From: Mesorhizobium denitrificans
GTDB taxonomy: Bacteria > Pseudomonadota > Alphaproteobacteria > Rhizobiales > Rhizobiaceae
Reading direction: 5' to 3'
Assembly (NCBI RefSeq): GCF_003403035.1
Contig: NZ_QURN01000007.1
Span: forward strand, 184,342 to 248,341
DNA length: 64,000 nt
Shown: positions 41,470 through 51,507 of the stretch, one piece after another
Layout of the letters: the number at the start of each line of letters is the position of its first letter
Position numbering within the stretch: the stretch's first letter is position 1
The notes under the pieces: model-generated
What the model saw: only the letters and a program-made list of their open reading frames with translations
Told to the model about the DNA's origin: nothing
Database searches by the model: none
Program-made: the position numbers and the translations under genes

Positions 41470-41549
41470 ATGAAGAAATCGACCCTCGCGCTGGTACTAT
41501 GTCGGCCCTGACACTGCCTAGGCTCGCCGGGGCGCGATCGTCTGACTAA
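41470..41549 (+). pseudogene. Frameshifted relic of a small secreted protein
   Basis: After a good AGGAG, an ATG opens MKKSTLALVL, then a stop follows within four codons. A second frame picks up from the internal ATG as MSALTLPRLAG and ends at 41547. Joined, the two halves look like a Sec signal peptide. No mature domain follows. It is probably the leftover of a deleted gene. Confidence 0.4.
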
Positions 41550-41621
41550 GGCGGCGCTATTCGACCAGTTAACGAACATTGGGTATAGGTGCCGGATTGG
41601 ATTCTTTTGGAAGACGGAACC

Positions 41622-42038
41622 ATGTGGCTGTTCTGGGCACTGCTTTCTGCGATTTTCGCCGCGCTAACGGCAATATTTGCGAAGGTGGGCATCGAGAACG
41701 TCAACAGCGACTTCGCAACATTCGTGCGCACTCTTGTAATCGTGGTCGCAGTCGCGCTGTTTCTCGTCGCGAGCGACCAATGGCAGTCTCCCACGAGCAT
41801 AGCTCCCCGCAGCTGGGCTTTTCTGATTCTATCGGGACTCATGACCGGCGCTTCCTGGCTCTGCTACTTTCGCGCGCTAAAATTGGGCGATGCCGCGCGC
41901 GTTGCTCCAATCGACAAGCTCAGCGTCGTGCTGGTCGCCCTATTTGCAGTGGTCTTTCTCGGAGAACGGCTGTCTCCAATAAATTGGGCGGGAATAGGCT
42001 TGATTGCTTCGGGCGCATATCTGATCGCCTTCAGGTGA
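41622..42038 (+). CDS. Short EamA-domain membrane protein
   Basis: 138 residues with about four or five membrane helices, a single EamA unit (half of the usual ten-helix drug/metabolite transporter). It begins MWLFWALLSAIFAALTAIFA and has YFRALKLGDAARVAPIDKLS before the last helices. Such half-length EamA proteins are common and are thought to dimerise. GGAAGACGGAA precedes the ATG at 41622; an upstream in-frame ATG at 41589 is less likely. The substrate is unknown. Confidence 0.82.
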   Translation: MWLFWALLSAIFAALTAIFAKVGIENVNSDFATFVRTLVIVVAVALFLVASDQWQSPTSIAPRSWAFLILSGLMTGASWLCYFRALKLGDAARVAPIDKLSVVLVALFAVVFLGERLSPINWAGIGLIASGAYLIAFR

Positions 42039-42054
42039 AAGTAGGTTCATCATT

Positions 42055-42699
42055 TTGAACGGAAAAACCAATCATCCAGATCCTAACAATGATCTGGCCG
42101 CACTGCATCGCTTCCAAAGAATTCGTAGGATTACACTCGCAGTCGTTTTAGCCGTGGTCGTTGCATCCCTTTGCCTTGTGCAGGCGTCGTGGGATCAAGC
42201 CACACACGATCTAATCGAATCTATCGGGCTTGGGTTCATCGTAGTTGGAATTGTCGGGCGTATGTGGTGCACCCTCTACATCGGAGGCCGAAAGTCCTCG
42301 GAGATTGTGACCGCTGGACCTTATTCAGTTTGCCGCAATCCGCTATATTTCTTCTCTTCAATCGCGGCCGCGGGTGTTGGCGCACAGACGGGCAGTATTG
42401 TTCTGTCCATTTTATTTTTCGCAGGCTGCGCACTTGCCTTCTTGATCGTTATTGCACGAGAGGAAAAGTTCCTCTCAAACCAGTTCGGTGCGCCGTATCA
42501 AGCCTATTTGGCGACCGTACCAAAGTTCTGGCCGAACCCCTTACTCTTTCGCGATGAGAAGGAATTGCGGGTATTGCCGGAACGCATCTACACAACGCTC
42601 GCGGACGGTGCGGTGTTTTTCGTGGCTAAGCCGCTCATGGAACTGGTGGAATATTTGCAGAATACTGGAGTAATTCCAGTGTTGCTCCATCTGCCGTGA
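42055..42699 (+). CDS. Isoprenylcysteine methyltransferase-like (ICMT/PEMT) membrane protein
   Basis: 214 residues with four or so membrane segments and the ICMT/phospholipid methyltransferase signature TAGPYSVCRNPLYF followed by AREEKFLSNQFG and YLATVPKFWP. The family transfers methyl groups from SAM to small thiols, lipids or lipid-linked cysteines; bacterial members are mostly undefined. The frame can only start with a TTG at 42055 after a weak AGTAGG, so the start is doubtful. The C-terminal 45 residues extend beyond the usual domain. Confidence 0.75.
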   Translation: MNGKTNHPDPNNDLAALHRFQRIRRITLAVVLAVVVASLCLVQASWDQATHDLIESIGLGFIVVGIVGRMWCTLYIGGRKSSEIVTAGPYSVCRNPLYFFSSIAAAGVGAQTGSIVLSILFFAGCALAFLIVIAREEKFLSNQFGAPYQAYLATVPKFWPNPLLFRDEKELRVLPERIYTTLADGAVFFVAKPLMELVEYLQNTGVIPVLLHLP

Positions 42700-42774
42700 T
42701 TACCGCGCCCTTATCGGCGCTGCGTCGCGTGCCGCCACAATAGGACGTTTCCACCAACACCTCGATCGGCTTGG

Positions 42775-43362
42775 TTGACGGCGAATGGCGACATTCCCGT
42801 GCTCATCGGCAGGGCTCCGGAATTCTACGGCCCCGGCAAGACGCAGAGCTTCACGAACGCCTTGATCATCGACAGGATGAAGGAAGGCAAGAAGCCGCTA
42901 GTGCCTGTGCGCGACGATACGCGGAGAACGCTGATCTGGACACCCGATGCGAGCCGTGCGCTGGCTGCTCTCGGCAACACTTCGGATGCGTTTGGGCAGA
43001 CCTGGCATCTGCCATGCTGCGACGAGCGGCCGACCTACAAGGAGTTTGTCACCTTAGCCAGCGCCGCTCTGGGAAAGGAGGCGTCTTACAGGGTCTTGCC
43101 CAAATGGGCCATTCTTGCGGCTGGGCTGTTCTCAAAGGAAGTGCGTGAGATATGGGAACTGCTTCCCAGGTATGAGCAGGACAACCTGTTCGATTCGACG
43201 AAGTTCAAGCACAGGTTCCCCGACTTCGATGTAACTACCTATCGTAAGGGCTTGGTCCTTATCAGCCGCGAATTGTCCAACGAGGCAACAAAAGTGTCGT
43301 CGCTCTCCGCAAGGTTACGGCTATTCGCGCCCACGACGGATCGAGCCTGCCGACGTCTATAG
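42775..43362 (+). pseudogene. 5'-truncated NAD-dependent epimerase/dehydratase
   Basis: 196 codons read as the C-terminal half of an extended/atypical SDR: IPVLIGRAPEFYGPGKTQSF is the conserved segment after the catalytic Tyr, followed by a helical substrate-binding part (YKEFVTLASAALG, ILAAGLFSKEVREI). The Rossmann motif, the NAD-binding half and the active-site Tyr-Lys are missing, and the only start in view is a TTG with no binding site. The break point is near 42780. The gene is inactive unless fused to something not seen. Confidence 0.7.
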
Positions 43363-43370
43363 TGTGCGCA

Positions 43371-43946
43371 TCAAGCTGGCTTGCCAGCGTCGGTGTTTTC
43401 AATTGCACTCGGTTGGATTGACGCCCCAATCTTGATCATTGTCTGCTGTGCCATGGTGGCATTTGCGACGATGATCTCGCGCCCATCATCCGTTCTTAGA
43501 GAGGTATAACCGAGCGAGATATTTTCGACGACGCCGACGTCGAACTGGTTGGTGTTCGGCGCAAGAATTTGAATCCGGTCGCCGCGCCGAAAGGGTTTGT
43601 ACAGGACCAGGCTTATTCCAGCGACGAGATTGCTGAGTGTCGTTTGTGCGGCAAAACCAACGATGATCGATATCAGGCTTACCCCAGCCAAAAGCGTTGT
43701 GCCCAGCTTGTTCAGTGCTGGGATGAGATGGGCATATACCGTTGCCAGAAAGATCCAGATCAGCAGCACAGCGAGGTGACTAAGAAAAGACAGCGATATC
43801 TGGTCGATTCTATCCGTGCGATCGTGGTTCAGTGCAGTGCGCAAAGCGCGCCGCATGAGCCATGACAGAACCAGACCGCAGGCAAGGAACAGCATGGCAT
43901 AAACGAGAGCGCCTATGGGCTGGTTTGGGTCAAGCGCATGTTCCAT
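43371..43946 (-). CDS. Small MscS-family mechanosensitive channel
   Basis: 191 residues. Three membrane helices precede the MscS pore and beta domain: TLLAGVSLISIIVGFAAQTT and LVAGISLVLYKPFRRGDRI, the latter being the family hallmark, then GVVENISLGYTSLRTDDGRE and IIVANATMAQQ. The large C-terminal vestibule of E. coli MscS is absent or very short. ATG 43946 is chosen because it follows GAGACGAAAA and begins near the first helix; an ATG at 44009 would add a hydrophilic leader. It probably relieves osmotic stress. Confidence 0.88.
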   Translation of the reverse strand: MEHALDPNQPIGALVYAMLFLACGLVLSWLMRRALRTALNHDRTDRIDQISLSFLSHLAVLLIWIFLATVYAHLIPALNKLGTTLLAGVSLISIIVGFAAQTTLSNLVAGISLVLYKPFRRGDRIQILAPNTNQFDVGVVENISLGYTSLRTDDGREIIVANATMAQQTMIKIGASIQPSAIENTDAGKPA

Positions 43947-44106
43947 TTTTCGTCTCGGAGTCCTTGGCGAATGTTCGGCTATCTGCCGCTCGTCGTTGAT
44001 TGTCCACACCGACTGAGTGCCACACCCTGTGGCGGTTCGCCAGCCACGTCCAGATCATGGATATTTTGTCCGACTACAATTGGGCAGACTGTCCCAATGC
44101 TTTTTG

Positions 44107-44138
44107 CTTGAAGCTGCTCAATTGTTTGTTTCCCATAC
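44107..44138 (+). promoter_or_regulatory. Possible heat-shock (RpoH) promoter for dnaK
   Basis: CTTGAAG at 44107 and TCCCATAC at 44131 resemble the RpoH -35 and -10 elements, with a spacer of 17 that is slightly longer than usual. It lies about 100 bases upstream of the dnaK GTG. It is plausible for a heat-shock operon but weak as a sequence match. Confidence 0.3.
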
Positions 44139-44240
44139 GCCCTTGCCTGGCATGCGTGTTGCTACACCTCTCGCGTTGGTGTTCAGTGTGTCAGGTAAGA
44201 GGGCAGGGGTGTCGCGTTGTCGCAATAAGGGAGTGAGAAG

Positions 44241-46136
44241 GTGAGCAAGGTCATCGGCATAGATCTCGGAACAACGAACTCGTGCGTCGCAGTTATGGAG
44301 GGCAAGAGCACCCGCATTATCGAGAACTCCGAAGGGGCACGCACAACGCCATCGATCGTCGCATTTACTGCTGACGGCGAGCGTCTCGTGGGCCAGCCAG
44401 CGCGCCGGCAGGCGGTGACAAACCCGACCAACACGATCTTTGCAGTGAAGCGGCTCATCGGTAGGCGTTTTGACGATCCGGTGACTGAGAAAGACGAGAA
44501 ACTTGTCCCGTACAAGATCGTCAAGGCAGGCAATGGTGACGCATGGGTGGAAGCCCAGGGAAAGGATTATTCGCCTTCGCAGATTTCCGCTTTCATCCTT
44601 CAGAAGATGAAGGAGACGGCGGAATCCAATCTTGGAGAGAAGGTTACGCAGGCCGTCATAACCGTTCCGGCCTATTTCAACGACGCACAGCGCCAGGCCA
44701 CCAAGGATGCGGGCAAGATTGCCGGCCTCGAAGTTCTGCGCATCATCAACGAGCCGACAGCAGCAGCGCTTGCCTATGGTCTCGAAAAGAACAAGCAGGC
44801 GAAGATCGCAGTCTATGACCTCGGCGGCGGCACCTTTGACATCTCGATCCTCGATATCGGCGACGGCGTATTCGAGGTGAAGTCGACAAACGGTGACACC
44901 TTCCTCGGCGGCGAGGATTTCGACATGCGCCTGGTCGAATATCTGGCAGCCGAGTTCAAGAAGGAACAGGGTATTGATCTGAGGAACGACAAGCTCGCGC
45001 TCCAGCGGCTTAAAGAGGCGGCGGAGAAGGCGAAGATCGAGCTCTCCACCTCGACCCAGACGGAAGTCAATCTACCCTTCATCACAGCCGATCAGACGGG
45101 GCCAAAGCACCTGCAGGTGAAAATCACGCGCGCCAAGTTCGAGTCGCTGGTCGAGGACCTGATCCAGAGGACGATTGAGCCCTGCCTTAACGCGCTGAAG
45201 GATGCCGGGCTCGAGGCCAAAGACATCAGCGAGGTTGTTCTGGTCGGCGGGCAGACCCGCATGCCGAAGGTGCAGGAGGTCGTTCACAAGATTTTCGGCA
45301 AGGAACCGCACAAGGGGGTCAACCCCGATGAGGTCGTGGCTATTGGTGCCGCGATCCAGGCCGGTGTGCTGCAGGGTGACGTCAAGGATGTCCTGCTGCT
45401 TGACGTTACCCCGCTGTCGCTCGGAATCGAGACGCTGGGAGGTGTGTTTACGCGGCTGATCGAGCGCAACACGACGGTTCCAGCGAAGAAGAGCCAGACG
45501 TTCTCGACTGCCGACGATAACCAGTCCGCAGTGACGATACGCGTCTTCCAGGGCGAGCGCGAAATGGCCGCCGACAACAAGCTGCTCGGCCAGTTCGATC
45601 TTGTCGGCATCGCGCCGGCGCCGCGCGGCATGCCGCAGATCGAAGTGACCTTCGACATCGACGCCAACGGCATCGTTAACGTCGCGGCCAAGGACAAGGG
45701 GACCGGCAAGGAACAGACCATCCGCATCCAGGCATCCGGTGGCCTTTCTGAGGCAGATATCGAGAAGATGGTGAAGGACGCCGAGATTCATGCCGCCGAA
45801 GACAAGAAGCGCAAGGAGGTGGTTGAGGCAAAGAACTCCGCTGAGGCTCTAACCCACCAGGTCGAGAAGGAACTCGCCGAGCATGGATCCAAGCTTGCGG
45901 CATCGGATCGCACCGCGATCGAGAATGCGCTCGCCAATCTGCGCGAGGCAGTCAAGGGAGACGACGGGCCGATGATCAGCGCCAAGGCCGGGGTGCTCCA
46001 GCAGCATGCCATGAAGCTCGCGGAGGCAGCTCATGCGGCCCCCGAGGCGACGGGTGGCGGCTCGTCGCAGTCAGCCGATGACGGTGTTGTCGACGCGGAA
46101 TTCACCGAGATCGACGACGACAAGAAGCCGTCGTGA
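44241..46136 (+). CDS. dnaK: DnaK (Hsp70) chaperone, stress-island copy
   Basis: 631 residues with complete Hsp70 layout. The ATPase domain has [31 protein letters not shown] and [14 protein letters not shown]; the linker is [16 protein letters not shown]; a substrate-binding domain and helical lid ending in an acidic tail follow. It starts with GTG after AAGGGAG. No grpE or hrcA is near, and the partners are cbpA, cbpM and clpB. This suggests a second DnaK beside a housekeeping grpE-dnaK-dnaJ set elsewhere. It should work with the J-protein 84 bases downstream and ClpB to rescue aggregated protein. Confidence 0.95.
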   Translation: MSKVIGIDLGTTNSCVAVMEGKSTRIIENSEGARTTPSIVAFTADGERLVGQPARRQAVTNPTNTIFAVKRLIGRRFDDPVTEKDEKLVPYKIVKAGNGDAWVEAQGKDYSPSQISAFILQKMKETAESNLGEKVTQAVITVPAYFNDAQRQATKDAGKIAGLEVLRIINEPTAAALAYGLEKNKQAKIAVYDLGGGTFDISILDIGDGVFEVKSTNGDTFLGGEDFDMRLVEYLAAEFKKEQGIDLRNDKLALQRLKEAAEKAKIELSTSTQTEVNLPFITADQTGPKHLQVKITRAKFESLVEDLIQRTIEPCLNALKDAGLEAKDISEVVLVGGQTRMPKVQEVVHKIFGKEPHKGVNPDEVVAIGAAIQAGVLQGDVKDVLLLDVTPLSLGIETLGGVFTRLIERNTTVPAKKSQTFSTADDNQSAVTIRVFQGEREMAADNKLLGQFDLVGIAPAPRGMPQIEVTFDIDANGIVNVAAKDKGTGKEQTIRIQASGGLSEADIEKMVKDAEIHAAEDKKRKEVVEAKNSAEALTHQVEKELAEHGSKLAASDRTAIENALANLREAVKGDDGPMISAKAGVLQQHAMKLAEAAHAAPEATGGGSSQSADDGVVDAEFTEIDDDKKPS

Positions 46137-46220
46137 CCGGAGCAGACGACGATGGACACTTGCCGATCGACAACGATCGTCGGAGGTTGCGGTCGTGACG
46201 AATAGCATTCGGAGTAAATC

Positions 46221-47126
46221 GTGAGAAATCCCTACGAGGTTCTCGGCGTCGCTGCATCGGCCAGCGCCGCCGAGATACAGAGCGCCTACCGCAAGCTTGC
46301 CAAGAAACTCCATCCAGACCTCAATCCGGGCAACAAGACTGCCGAGGATCAGTTCAAGGAGGTGGCGAGCGCATACGACCTGCTTAGCGATGCCGAAAAG
46401 CGCAAGCGCTTCGACGACGGTGAGATCGATGCGTCCGGCGCCGAGCGTCCACATCAGCAGTACTACCGCGATTTCGCGTCGGCCGATCATGGAAATCACT
46501 ATGCCGACATGTCCGGCTATGCGGACTTCATGGAGGGCGAAGACCCGTTCGCCGATCTGCTGAGGCGCAGTCAGCACGCGCGGGCCAACCGTCGCGGACA
46601 GGATATGCACTATCGCCTTCCGATCGAATTCCTGGAATCGATCGCGGGGGCGAACAAGCGCATCACCTTGCCCGACGGAAGCAATCTGGATGTGAAAATA
46701 CCGGCTGGCCTGGTGGACGGGCAGACACTGCGGCTCAAAGGCAAGGGCGCGCCCGGCACCGGCAAGGGTGGCTCGGGCGATGCGCTGATAGAAGTCGAGG
46801 TGCTTCCGGACCGGCGCTTTACGCGCGATGGCGATGACATCTCTCTGGAAGTGCCGATTTCGCTCGCAGAAGCGGTGCTCGGCGGCAAGATTCCCGTGCT
46901 GACGCCAACTGGCAGCGTCACCATGTCGGTGCCGAAGGGATCGAACACCGGTACGACGCTGCGGCTAAAAGGCAAGGGCGCGCCGCGCCGTGGCGGCGGT
47001 CATGGGGACCAATTCGTCAGGTTGAAGGTGGTATTGCCAAAGCCGCCCGATCCCGAACTCGAAGCCTTCGTCGCCAACTGGGCGAAGGGCAAGGACTTCA
47101 ATCCTCGCGAGGAGCGTGCGTCATGA
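46221..47126 (+). CDS. cbpA: CbpA-type DnaJ co-chaperone
   Basis: 301 residues. The N-terminal J-domain (1-68) contains the HPD motif in KLHPDLNP. A Gly-poor linker is followed by the two DnaJ C-terminal beta domains ([45 protein letters not shown]). The zinc-finger of classical DnaJ is absent, as in CbpA. It starts with GTG after CGGAG. It should stimulate the adjacent DnaK ATPase and bring substrates. Its stop overlaps cbpM by 4 bases. Confidence 0.92.
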   Translation: MRNPYEVLGVAASASAAEIQSAYRKLAKKLHPDLNPGNKTAEDQFKEVASAYDLLSDAEKRKRFDDGEIDASGAERPHQQYYRDFASADHGNHYADMSGYADFMEGEDPFADLLRRSQHARANRRGQDMHYRLPIEFLESIAGANKRITLPDGSNLDVKIPAGLVDGQTLRLKGKGAPGTGKGGSGDALIEVEVLPDRRFTRDGDDISLEVPISLAEAVLGGKIPVLTPTGSVTMSVPKGSNTGTTLRLKGKGAPRRGGGHGDQFVRLKVVLPKPPDPELEAFVANWAKGKDFNPREERAS

Positions 47127-47404
47127 GGATGTCCAAGCACCAACTCGCAAAGTCCGCTGGGATAAGGAGCGAAACGCTCGACGTGTGGATCACGCAGGAA
47201 TGGCTCGTACCCGATCCGACCTCGGGAGCCGCGCAATTCACCGACATCGATGCCGCTCGCGTCCGTCTGATCCTCGAACTCAAGAACGATCTGGGGGCCA
47301 ACGATGAAGGTATCGCCGTGATCCTGCATCTTATGGATCAACTTCACGGTATGCGCCGCGCGCTTGCGCGAATGAAGGAAGAGATGCAGCGCCCGCCAGA
47401 TTGA
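47123..47404 (+). CDS. cbpM: CbpM-type chaperone modulator
   Basis: 93 residues with a MerR-like helix pattern ([36 protein letters not shown]) and a C-terminal coiled stretch ([16 protein letters not shown]). E. coli CbpM binds the CbpA J-domain and inhibits it. The ATGA overlap with cbpA favours equal production and supports the assignment. Confidence 0.88.
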   Translation: MRMSKHQLAKSAGIRSETLDVWITQEWLVPDPTSGAAQFTDIDAARVRLILELKNDLGANDEGIAVILHLMDQLHGMRRALARMKEEMQRPPD

Positions 47405-47463
47405 AGAAAGCAGGGAGCGGCGTTCCTCGCGACGGTCGTTCCTGATAACGCAGGATTTAGGAC

Positions 47464-47586
47464 ATGGGCCTTTCGGGATACCTCAGCCGGGAGCGAACAT
47501 TCGCCAGACCGGAATATCCGCTCAAAGTCGTGAGCACCGCGCTCCTGAATGCCGCTTCGCTGGCTGGCCTAATCATCATGACCTAG
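47464..47586 (+). CDS. Possible 40-residue membrane peptide
   Basis: An ATG after GGATTTAGGAC opens 40 codons: a basic N-terminal part (LSRERTFARPEYPLK) and one hydrophobic segment (ALLNAASLAGLIIM). It lies between cbpM and clpB on the same strand. No family is recognised. It may be a real small protein or a chance frame. Confidence 0.3.
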   Translation: MGLSGYLSRERTFARPEYPLKVVSTALLNAASLAGLIIMT

Positions 47587-47644
47587 CCTGTCGTTGTCGA
47601 GTGCAGCATGATGGATGCCGGATGAAAACTTCGAGGGACTGGCT

Positions 47645-50245
47645 ATGAACCCTGAGAAATTTACTGATCGCGCTCGCGGCTTCATCCAGTCCGCGCAATC
47701 GCTGGCGACACGGGAAGGCAACCAGCAGTTCACGCCTCTCCACGTATTGAAGGTTCTGCTCGATGACGAGGAGGGCCTTGCCGCTGGCCTGATCGACCGC
47801 GCTGGCGGCAACTCGCGCGCGATCCTGGCCGATACGGAGGCGGCGCTCGCGAAATTGCCGAAAATCTCCGGCGCCGGCGCAGGGCAGGTTTATATGGCGC
47901 CCGACACGGCTCGCCTGTTTACCGCTGCAGAGGACCTGGCGCAAAAGGCCGGAGACAGCTTCGTGACCGTGGAGCGCCTTCTGCAGGCGCTCGCTGCCGA
48001 CAAGAACAGCGACGCCTCAAAGATACTCGCGCAAGATGGGGTGACGCGCCAAGGCTTGGACGACGCGATCAAGGCGCTCCGCAAAGGGCGCACCGCCGAC
48101 AGCGCTTCGGCGGAGAACGCCTATGACGCTTTGAAGAAATATGCCCGTGATCTCACCAAGGCGGCGCGTGAGGGCAAACTGGATCCGGTGATTGGTCGCG
48201 ACGAGGAGATCAGGCGCACGATACAGGTTCTGTCTCGCCGGACGAAAAACAATCCGGTGCTGATCGGTGAGCCGGGTGTCGGCAAGACCGCCATCGTCGA
48301 AGGGCTGGCCCTGCGTATCGTCAATGGCGATGTGCCCGAAAGCCTGAAGGACAAGAAGCTGATGGCGCTTGACATGGGTGCTCTGATCGCGGGCGCCAAA
48401 TATCGTGGCGAGTTCGAGGAGCGACTAAAGGCGGTGCTCAACGAAGTCACCTCCGCGGCTGGCGGCATTATTCTCTTCATTGACGAGATGCACACGCTGA
48501 TCGGTGCGGGCAAGGCGGATGGCGCGATGGACGCTTCGAACCTGCTCAAGCCGGCCTTGGCGCGCGGCGAACTGCACTGCGTCGGTGCCACGACGCTGGA
48601 TGAATACCGCAAACATGTCGAGAAAGACGCTGCGCTCGCCCGGCGTTTCCAGCCGGTTTTCGTGCCGCAGCCGACCGTTGAAGATACGATCTCCATCCTG
48701 CGTGGCCTGAAGGAGAAATACGAGCTTCATCACGGCGTGCGCATTTCCGATGCCGCGCTGGTGGCAGCGGCCACGCTGTCCAACCGCTACATCACCGACC
48801 GCTTCCTGCCTGACAAAGCGATCGACCTTGTCGATGAGGCGGCGGCGCGTTTGAAAATGCAGGTCGATTCCAAGCCGGAGGAACTTGATACGCTCGACCG
48901 CGAAATCGTTCGTCTGAAGATTGAGCAGGAGGCTTTGAAAAAGGAAACCGACCGCGGATCGAAGGGCAGGCTGCAGACGCTCGAAAAGGAGCTTCCGGAA
49001 CTCGAAAGGAAGTCTGCCGACCTGACCTCGAAATGGCAGGGCGAAAAAGCAAGGCTCACAGACGCGCAGACGATGAAGAGCGAGCTCGAACATCTTCGAA
49101 CCGAACTGGCCAACGCGCAGCGCAAGGGCGAATTTCAGAAGGCGGGAGAACTGGCCTATGGGCAGATTCCCGAACTGGAGAAGAAGCTGGCCGATGTCGA
49201 GTCGAGCGAAGCCACATCGATCAGCGAGACGGTGACCGCGGACAACATCGCCCAGGTCGTGTCACGCTGGACCGGCATTCCGGTCGACAAGATGCTGGAA
49301 GGGGAAAAGGAAAAACTCCTCCACATGGAAGAGATGATCGCAAAGCGCGTGGTTGGGCAAAGTCAGGCCGTGCGCGCGGTATCGACCGCAGTGCGCCGTG
49401 CGCGTGCCGGGTTGCAGGATCCGAACCGGCCTATGGGCTCCTTCATGTTCCTCGGGCCCACCGGCGTCGGCAAGACCGAGCTGGCGAAGGCGCTCGCGGA
49501 ATTTCTCTTTGACGACGAGAACGCGATCCTGCGCATCGACATGTCCGAGTTCATGGAAAAGCACTCAGTTGCCCGCCTGATCGGCGCCCCTCCTGGCTAT
49601 GTCGGCTATGACGAAGGCGGCGTGCTGACCGAGGCTGTCAGGCGACGCCCATATCAGGTCGTTCTCTTCGACGAGATTGAAAAGGCGCATCCGGACGTAT
49701 TCAACGTGCTGCTTCAGGTGCTTGATGACGGCCGGCTTACGGACGGGCAGGGGCGCACTGTCGATTTTCGCAATACGCTGATCATCATGACCTCCAATCT
49801 GGGCGCGGAATACCTTGTCGCGCAGAAGGAGGGCGAGAAGACCAGCGCTGTGCGTGCACAGGTGATGGAAATGGTGCGCGCGCATTTCCGACCGGAATTC
49901 CTCAACCGCGTTGACGCAATCGTTCTGTTCCAACGCCTGCAGAAAAGTGAAATGGGGCGCATCGTCGATATCCAGGCCGCCCGTCTGCGCAAGCTCCTCG
50001 ACGATCGCAAGATCGTGCTGACGCTCGATCAAAAGGGAACCGATTGGTTGGCGGACAAGGGTTGGGATCCTGCATACGGTGCGCGACCTTTGAAGCGCGC
50101 CATCCAGAAATATGTTCAGGATCCGCTTGCCGAAATGCTTCTGGCCGGTGACGTTCAGGACGGATCAACGGTGAAGATTTCCGCCGGCAAAGACGGCCTC
50201 ACCTTCAACGGCAAGAAGCCGCCGATGGCACCGTCGACCGTGTAG
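47645..50245 (+). CDS. clpB: ClpB disaggregase, stress-island copy
   Basis: 866 residues. A Clp N-domain (1-145), first AAA module with GEPGVGKTA near 208, a coiled-coil middle domain (about 400-530) and second AAA module with GPTGVGKTE near 604 are all in place, so this is ClpB-type and not ClpA or ClpC. ATG 47645 has CGAGGG and matches the family start MNPEKFT. It works with DnaK and CbpA to dissolve aggregates. The last residues (about [11 protein letters not shown]) are translated from DNA that in another frame belongs to a DUF2171 gene, so the extreme C-terminus is probably altered by a deletion or fusion. Confidence 0.93.
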   Translation: MNPEKFTDRARGFIQSAQSLATREGNQQFTPLHVLKVLLDDEEGLAAGLIDRAGGNSRAILADTEAALAKLPKISGAGAGQVYMAPDTARLFTAAEDLAQKAGDSFVTVERLLQALAADKNSDASKILAQDGVTRQGLDDAIKALRKGRTADSASAENAYDALKKYARDLTKAAREGKLDPVIGRDEEIRRTIQVLSRRTKNNPVLIGEPGVGKTAIVEGLALRIVNGDVPESLKDKKLMALDMGALIAGAKYRGEFEERLKAVLNEVTSAAGGIILFIDEMHTLIGAGKADGAMDASNLLKPALARGELHCVGATTLDEYRKHVEKDAALARRFQPVFVPQPTVEDTISILRGLKEKYELHHGVRISDAALVAAATLSNRYITDRFLPDKAIDLVDEAAARLKMQVDSKPEELDTLDREIVRLKIEQEALKKETDRGSKGRLQTLEKELPELERKSADLTSKWQGEKARLTDAQTMKSELEHLRTELANAQRKGEFQKAGELAYGQIPELEKKLADVESSEATSISETVTADNIAQVVSRWTGIPVDKMLEGEKEKLLHMEEMIAKRVVGQSQAVRAVSTAVRRARAGLQDPNRPMGSFMFLGPTGVGKTELAKALAEFLFDDENAILRIDMSEFMEKHSVARLIGAPPGYVGYDEGGVLTEAVRRRPYQVVLFDEIEKAHPDVFNVLLQVLDDGRLTDGQGRTVDFRNTLIIMTSNLGAEYLVAQKEGEKTSAVRAQVMEMVRAHFRPEFLNRVDAIVLFQRLQKSEMGRIVDIQAARLRKLLDDRKIVLTLDQKGTDWLADKGWDPAYGARPLKRAIQKYVQDPLAEMLLAGDVQDGSTVKISAGKDGLTFNGKKPPMAPSTV

Positions 50246-50424
50246 TGGGCAACAGGATCAAACTGTCCAAGGGCGACAGCTTCGGGCGACACGAAGGCCA
50301 CCACCACTACATCGAACTGGGGTTCGTGGCTGGCGTAGAGGGCAAAAAGGTCCGCCTTTCAGCAAATGCTGACATCGCCGTGACTCTTGAAGAAGAACCT
50401 TCCGGCCGGCCCGTGGACCTCTAG
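50221..50424 (+). pseudogene. 5'-truncated DUF2171 gene overlapping the clpB 3' end
   Basis: In a frame different from clpB, codons from about 50221 read [20 protein letters not shown], then GHHHYIELGFVAGVEGKKV and a stop at 50422. DUF2171 proteins have the order (V)GTVDxVxGxRIKL, HHYIPLxWV, VxL, so the match covers most of the domain apart from its first 20 or so residues. The only start inside is a GTG at 50245 that overlaps the clpB stop by one base and would cut off the first strand. It could still be translated by coupling as a 59-residue fragment. 50425-50568 shows nothing else. Confidence 0.55.
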
Positions 50425-50568
50425 CCGTTCCGCGACATGGATCAGGGCGTGCTGCCCTGCAGAACCGGCGGCCGGCAGGAAACGGCCAACACTTGCAAGT
50501 CGCCGGGCTTCCGCTTTGAATACCAGCCATCGTGGCATTGCCAATCCAGTGAACGAAGATAGGTCTCC

Positions 50569-51507
50569 ATGGTCGCAAGTTTACCGCCCCCGGTTTCCCA
50601 GTCCGTTGCCAGCAGGCTGACGCGAGCCGCCATTTTCCTCGTCGTCACGGTTAATCCCGGCGCAGCCTCCGAACAAACGGTAAAGGGCTTGTGTGCTGAT
50701 CTCTCCAGCCTGCTGCGCGGCGTCGGTTTCCGCAATCTAAACGGGCAGCTCTCCTGCGTCATGGGCTTTGGCGAGACGGCCTGGGACAGATTGTTCGGAC
50801 AGCCGAGGCCGAAAGACCTGCACGTCTTTCGCGAGATCAACGGCGTTCACAAGGCGGTTTCAACCCCGGGCGACATTCTTTTCCATATCCGTGCGGCTAG
50901 CATGGATTTGTGCTTCGAACTGGCGACCCACATCATGGCGCGCCTGGCTGGCGCCGTTTCCACCGTCGATGAGGTTCATGGTTTCAAGTTTTTCGACGAC
51001 CGCGACCTGATCGGCTTCGTCGACGGCACCGAGAATCCCGTCGATAAGGCGGCAATCGAGGCCACCCTTGTCGGCGAGGAAGATGCTAACTTTGCCGGGG
51101 GTAGCTATGTCATCGTCCAAAAATATCTGCACGACCTCGACAGCTGGAACAAGGTGCCGGTCGAGGAGCAGGAGAACATCATAGGGCGGCACAAGCTTTC
51201 CGACATTGAGCAGCAGGACGCTCAGAAAAAACCATACGCCCATAATGTTTTGACCAACATAGAAGAGAACGGACAACAGCTGCAGATCGTTCGCGACAAC
51301 ATGCCATTCGGCGAGATCGGCAAAGGCGAATTCGGCACGTACTTCATCGGGTACGCACGTTCGCCTGACCGGATCGAGCGAATGTTGGAGAACATGTTCG
51401 TTGGCAATCCGCCGGGGACTTATGACAGGCTACTGGACTTCAGCCGGGCGGTGACGGGAACATTGTTCTTCGTGCCGACGGCGACATTCCTCGACAGTGT
51501 AGAGTGA
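50569..51507 (+). CDS. DyP-type heme peroxidase (YfeX/DypB group)
   Basis: 312 residues. The family motif GFVDGTENP lies near residue 152, and the proximal heme His is expected in GRHKLSDIEQ near 211. A distal Arg is expected in the C-terminal part (ENGQQLQIVRDNMPFGEIG). No signal peptide is present, so it is cytoplasmic or cargo of an encapsulin, though no encapsulin gene is near and no targeting tail is evident. The stop overlaps the next ATG, coupling it to an NDH-2-like enzyme. Substrates may be peroxide with dyes or porphyrins. Confidence 0.92.
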   Translation: MVASLPPPVSQSVASRLTRAAIFLVVTVNPGAASEQTVKGLCADLSSLLRGVGFRNLNGQLSCVMGFGETAWDRLFGQPRPKDLHVFREINGVHKAVSTPGDILFHIRAASMDLCFELATHIMARLAGAVSTVDEVHGFKFFDDRDLIGFVDGTENPVDKAAIEATLVGEEDANFAGGSYVIVQKYLHDLDSWNKVPVEEQENIIGRHKLSDIEQQDAQKKPYAHNVLTNIEENGQQLQIVRDNMPFGEIGKGEFGTYFIGYARSPDRIERMLENMFVGNPPGTYDRLLDFSRAVTGTLFFVPTATFLDSVE

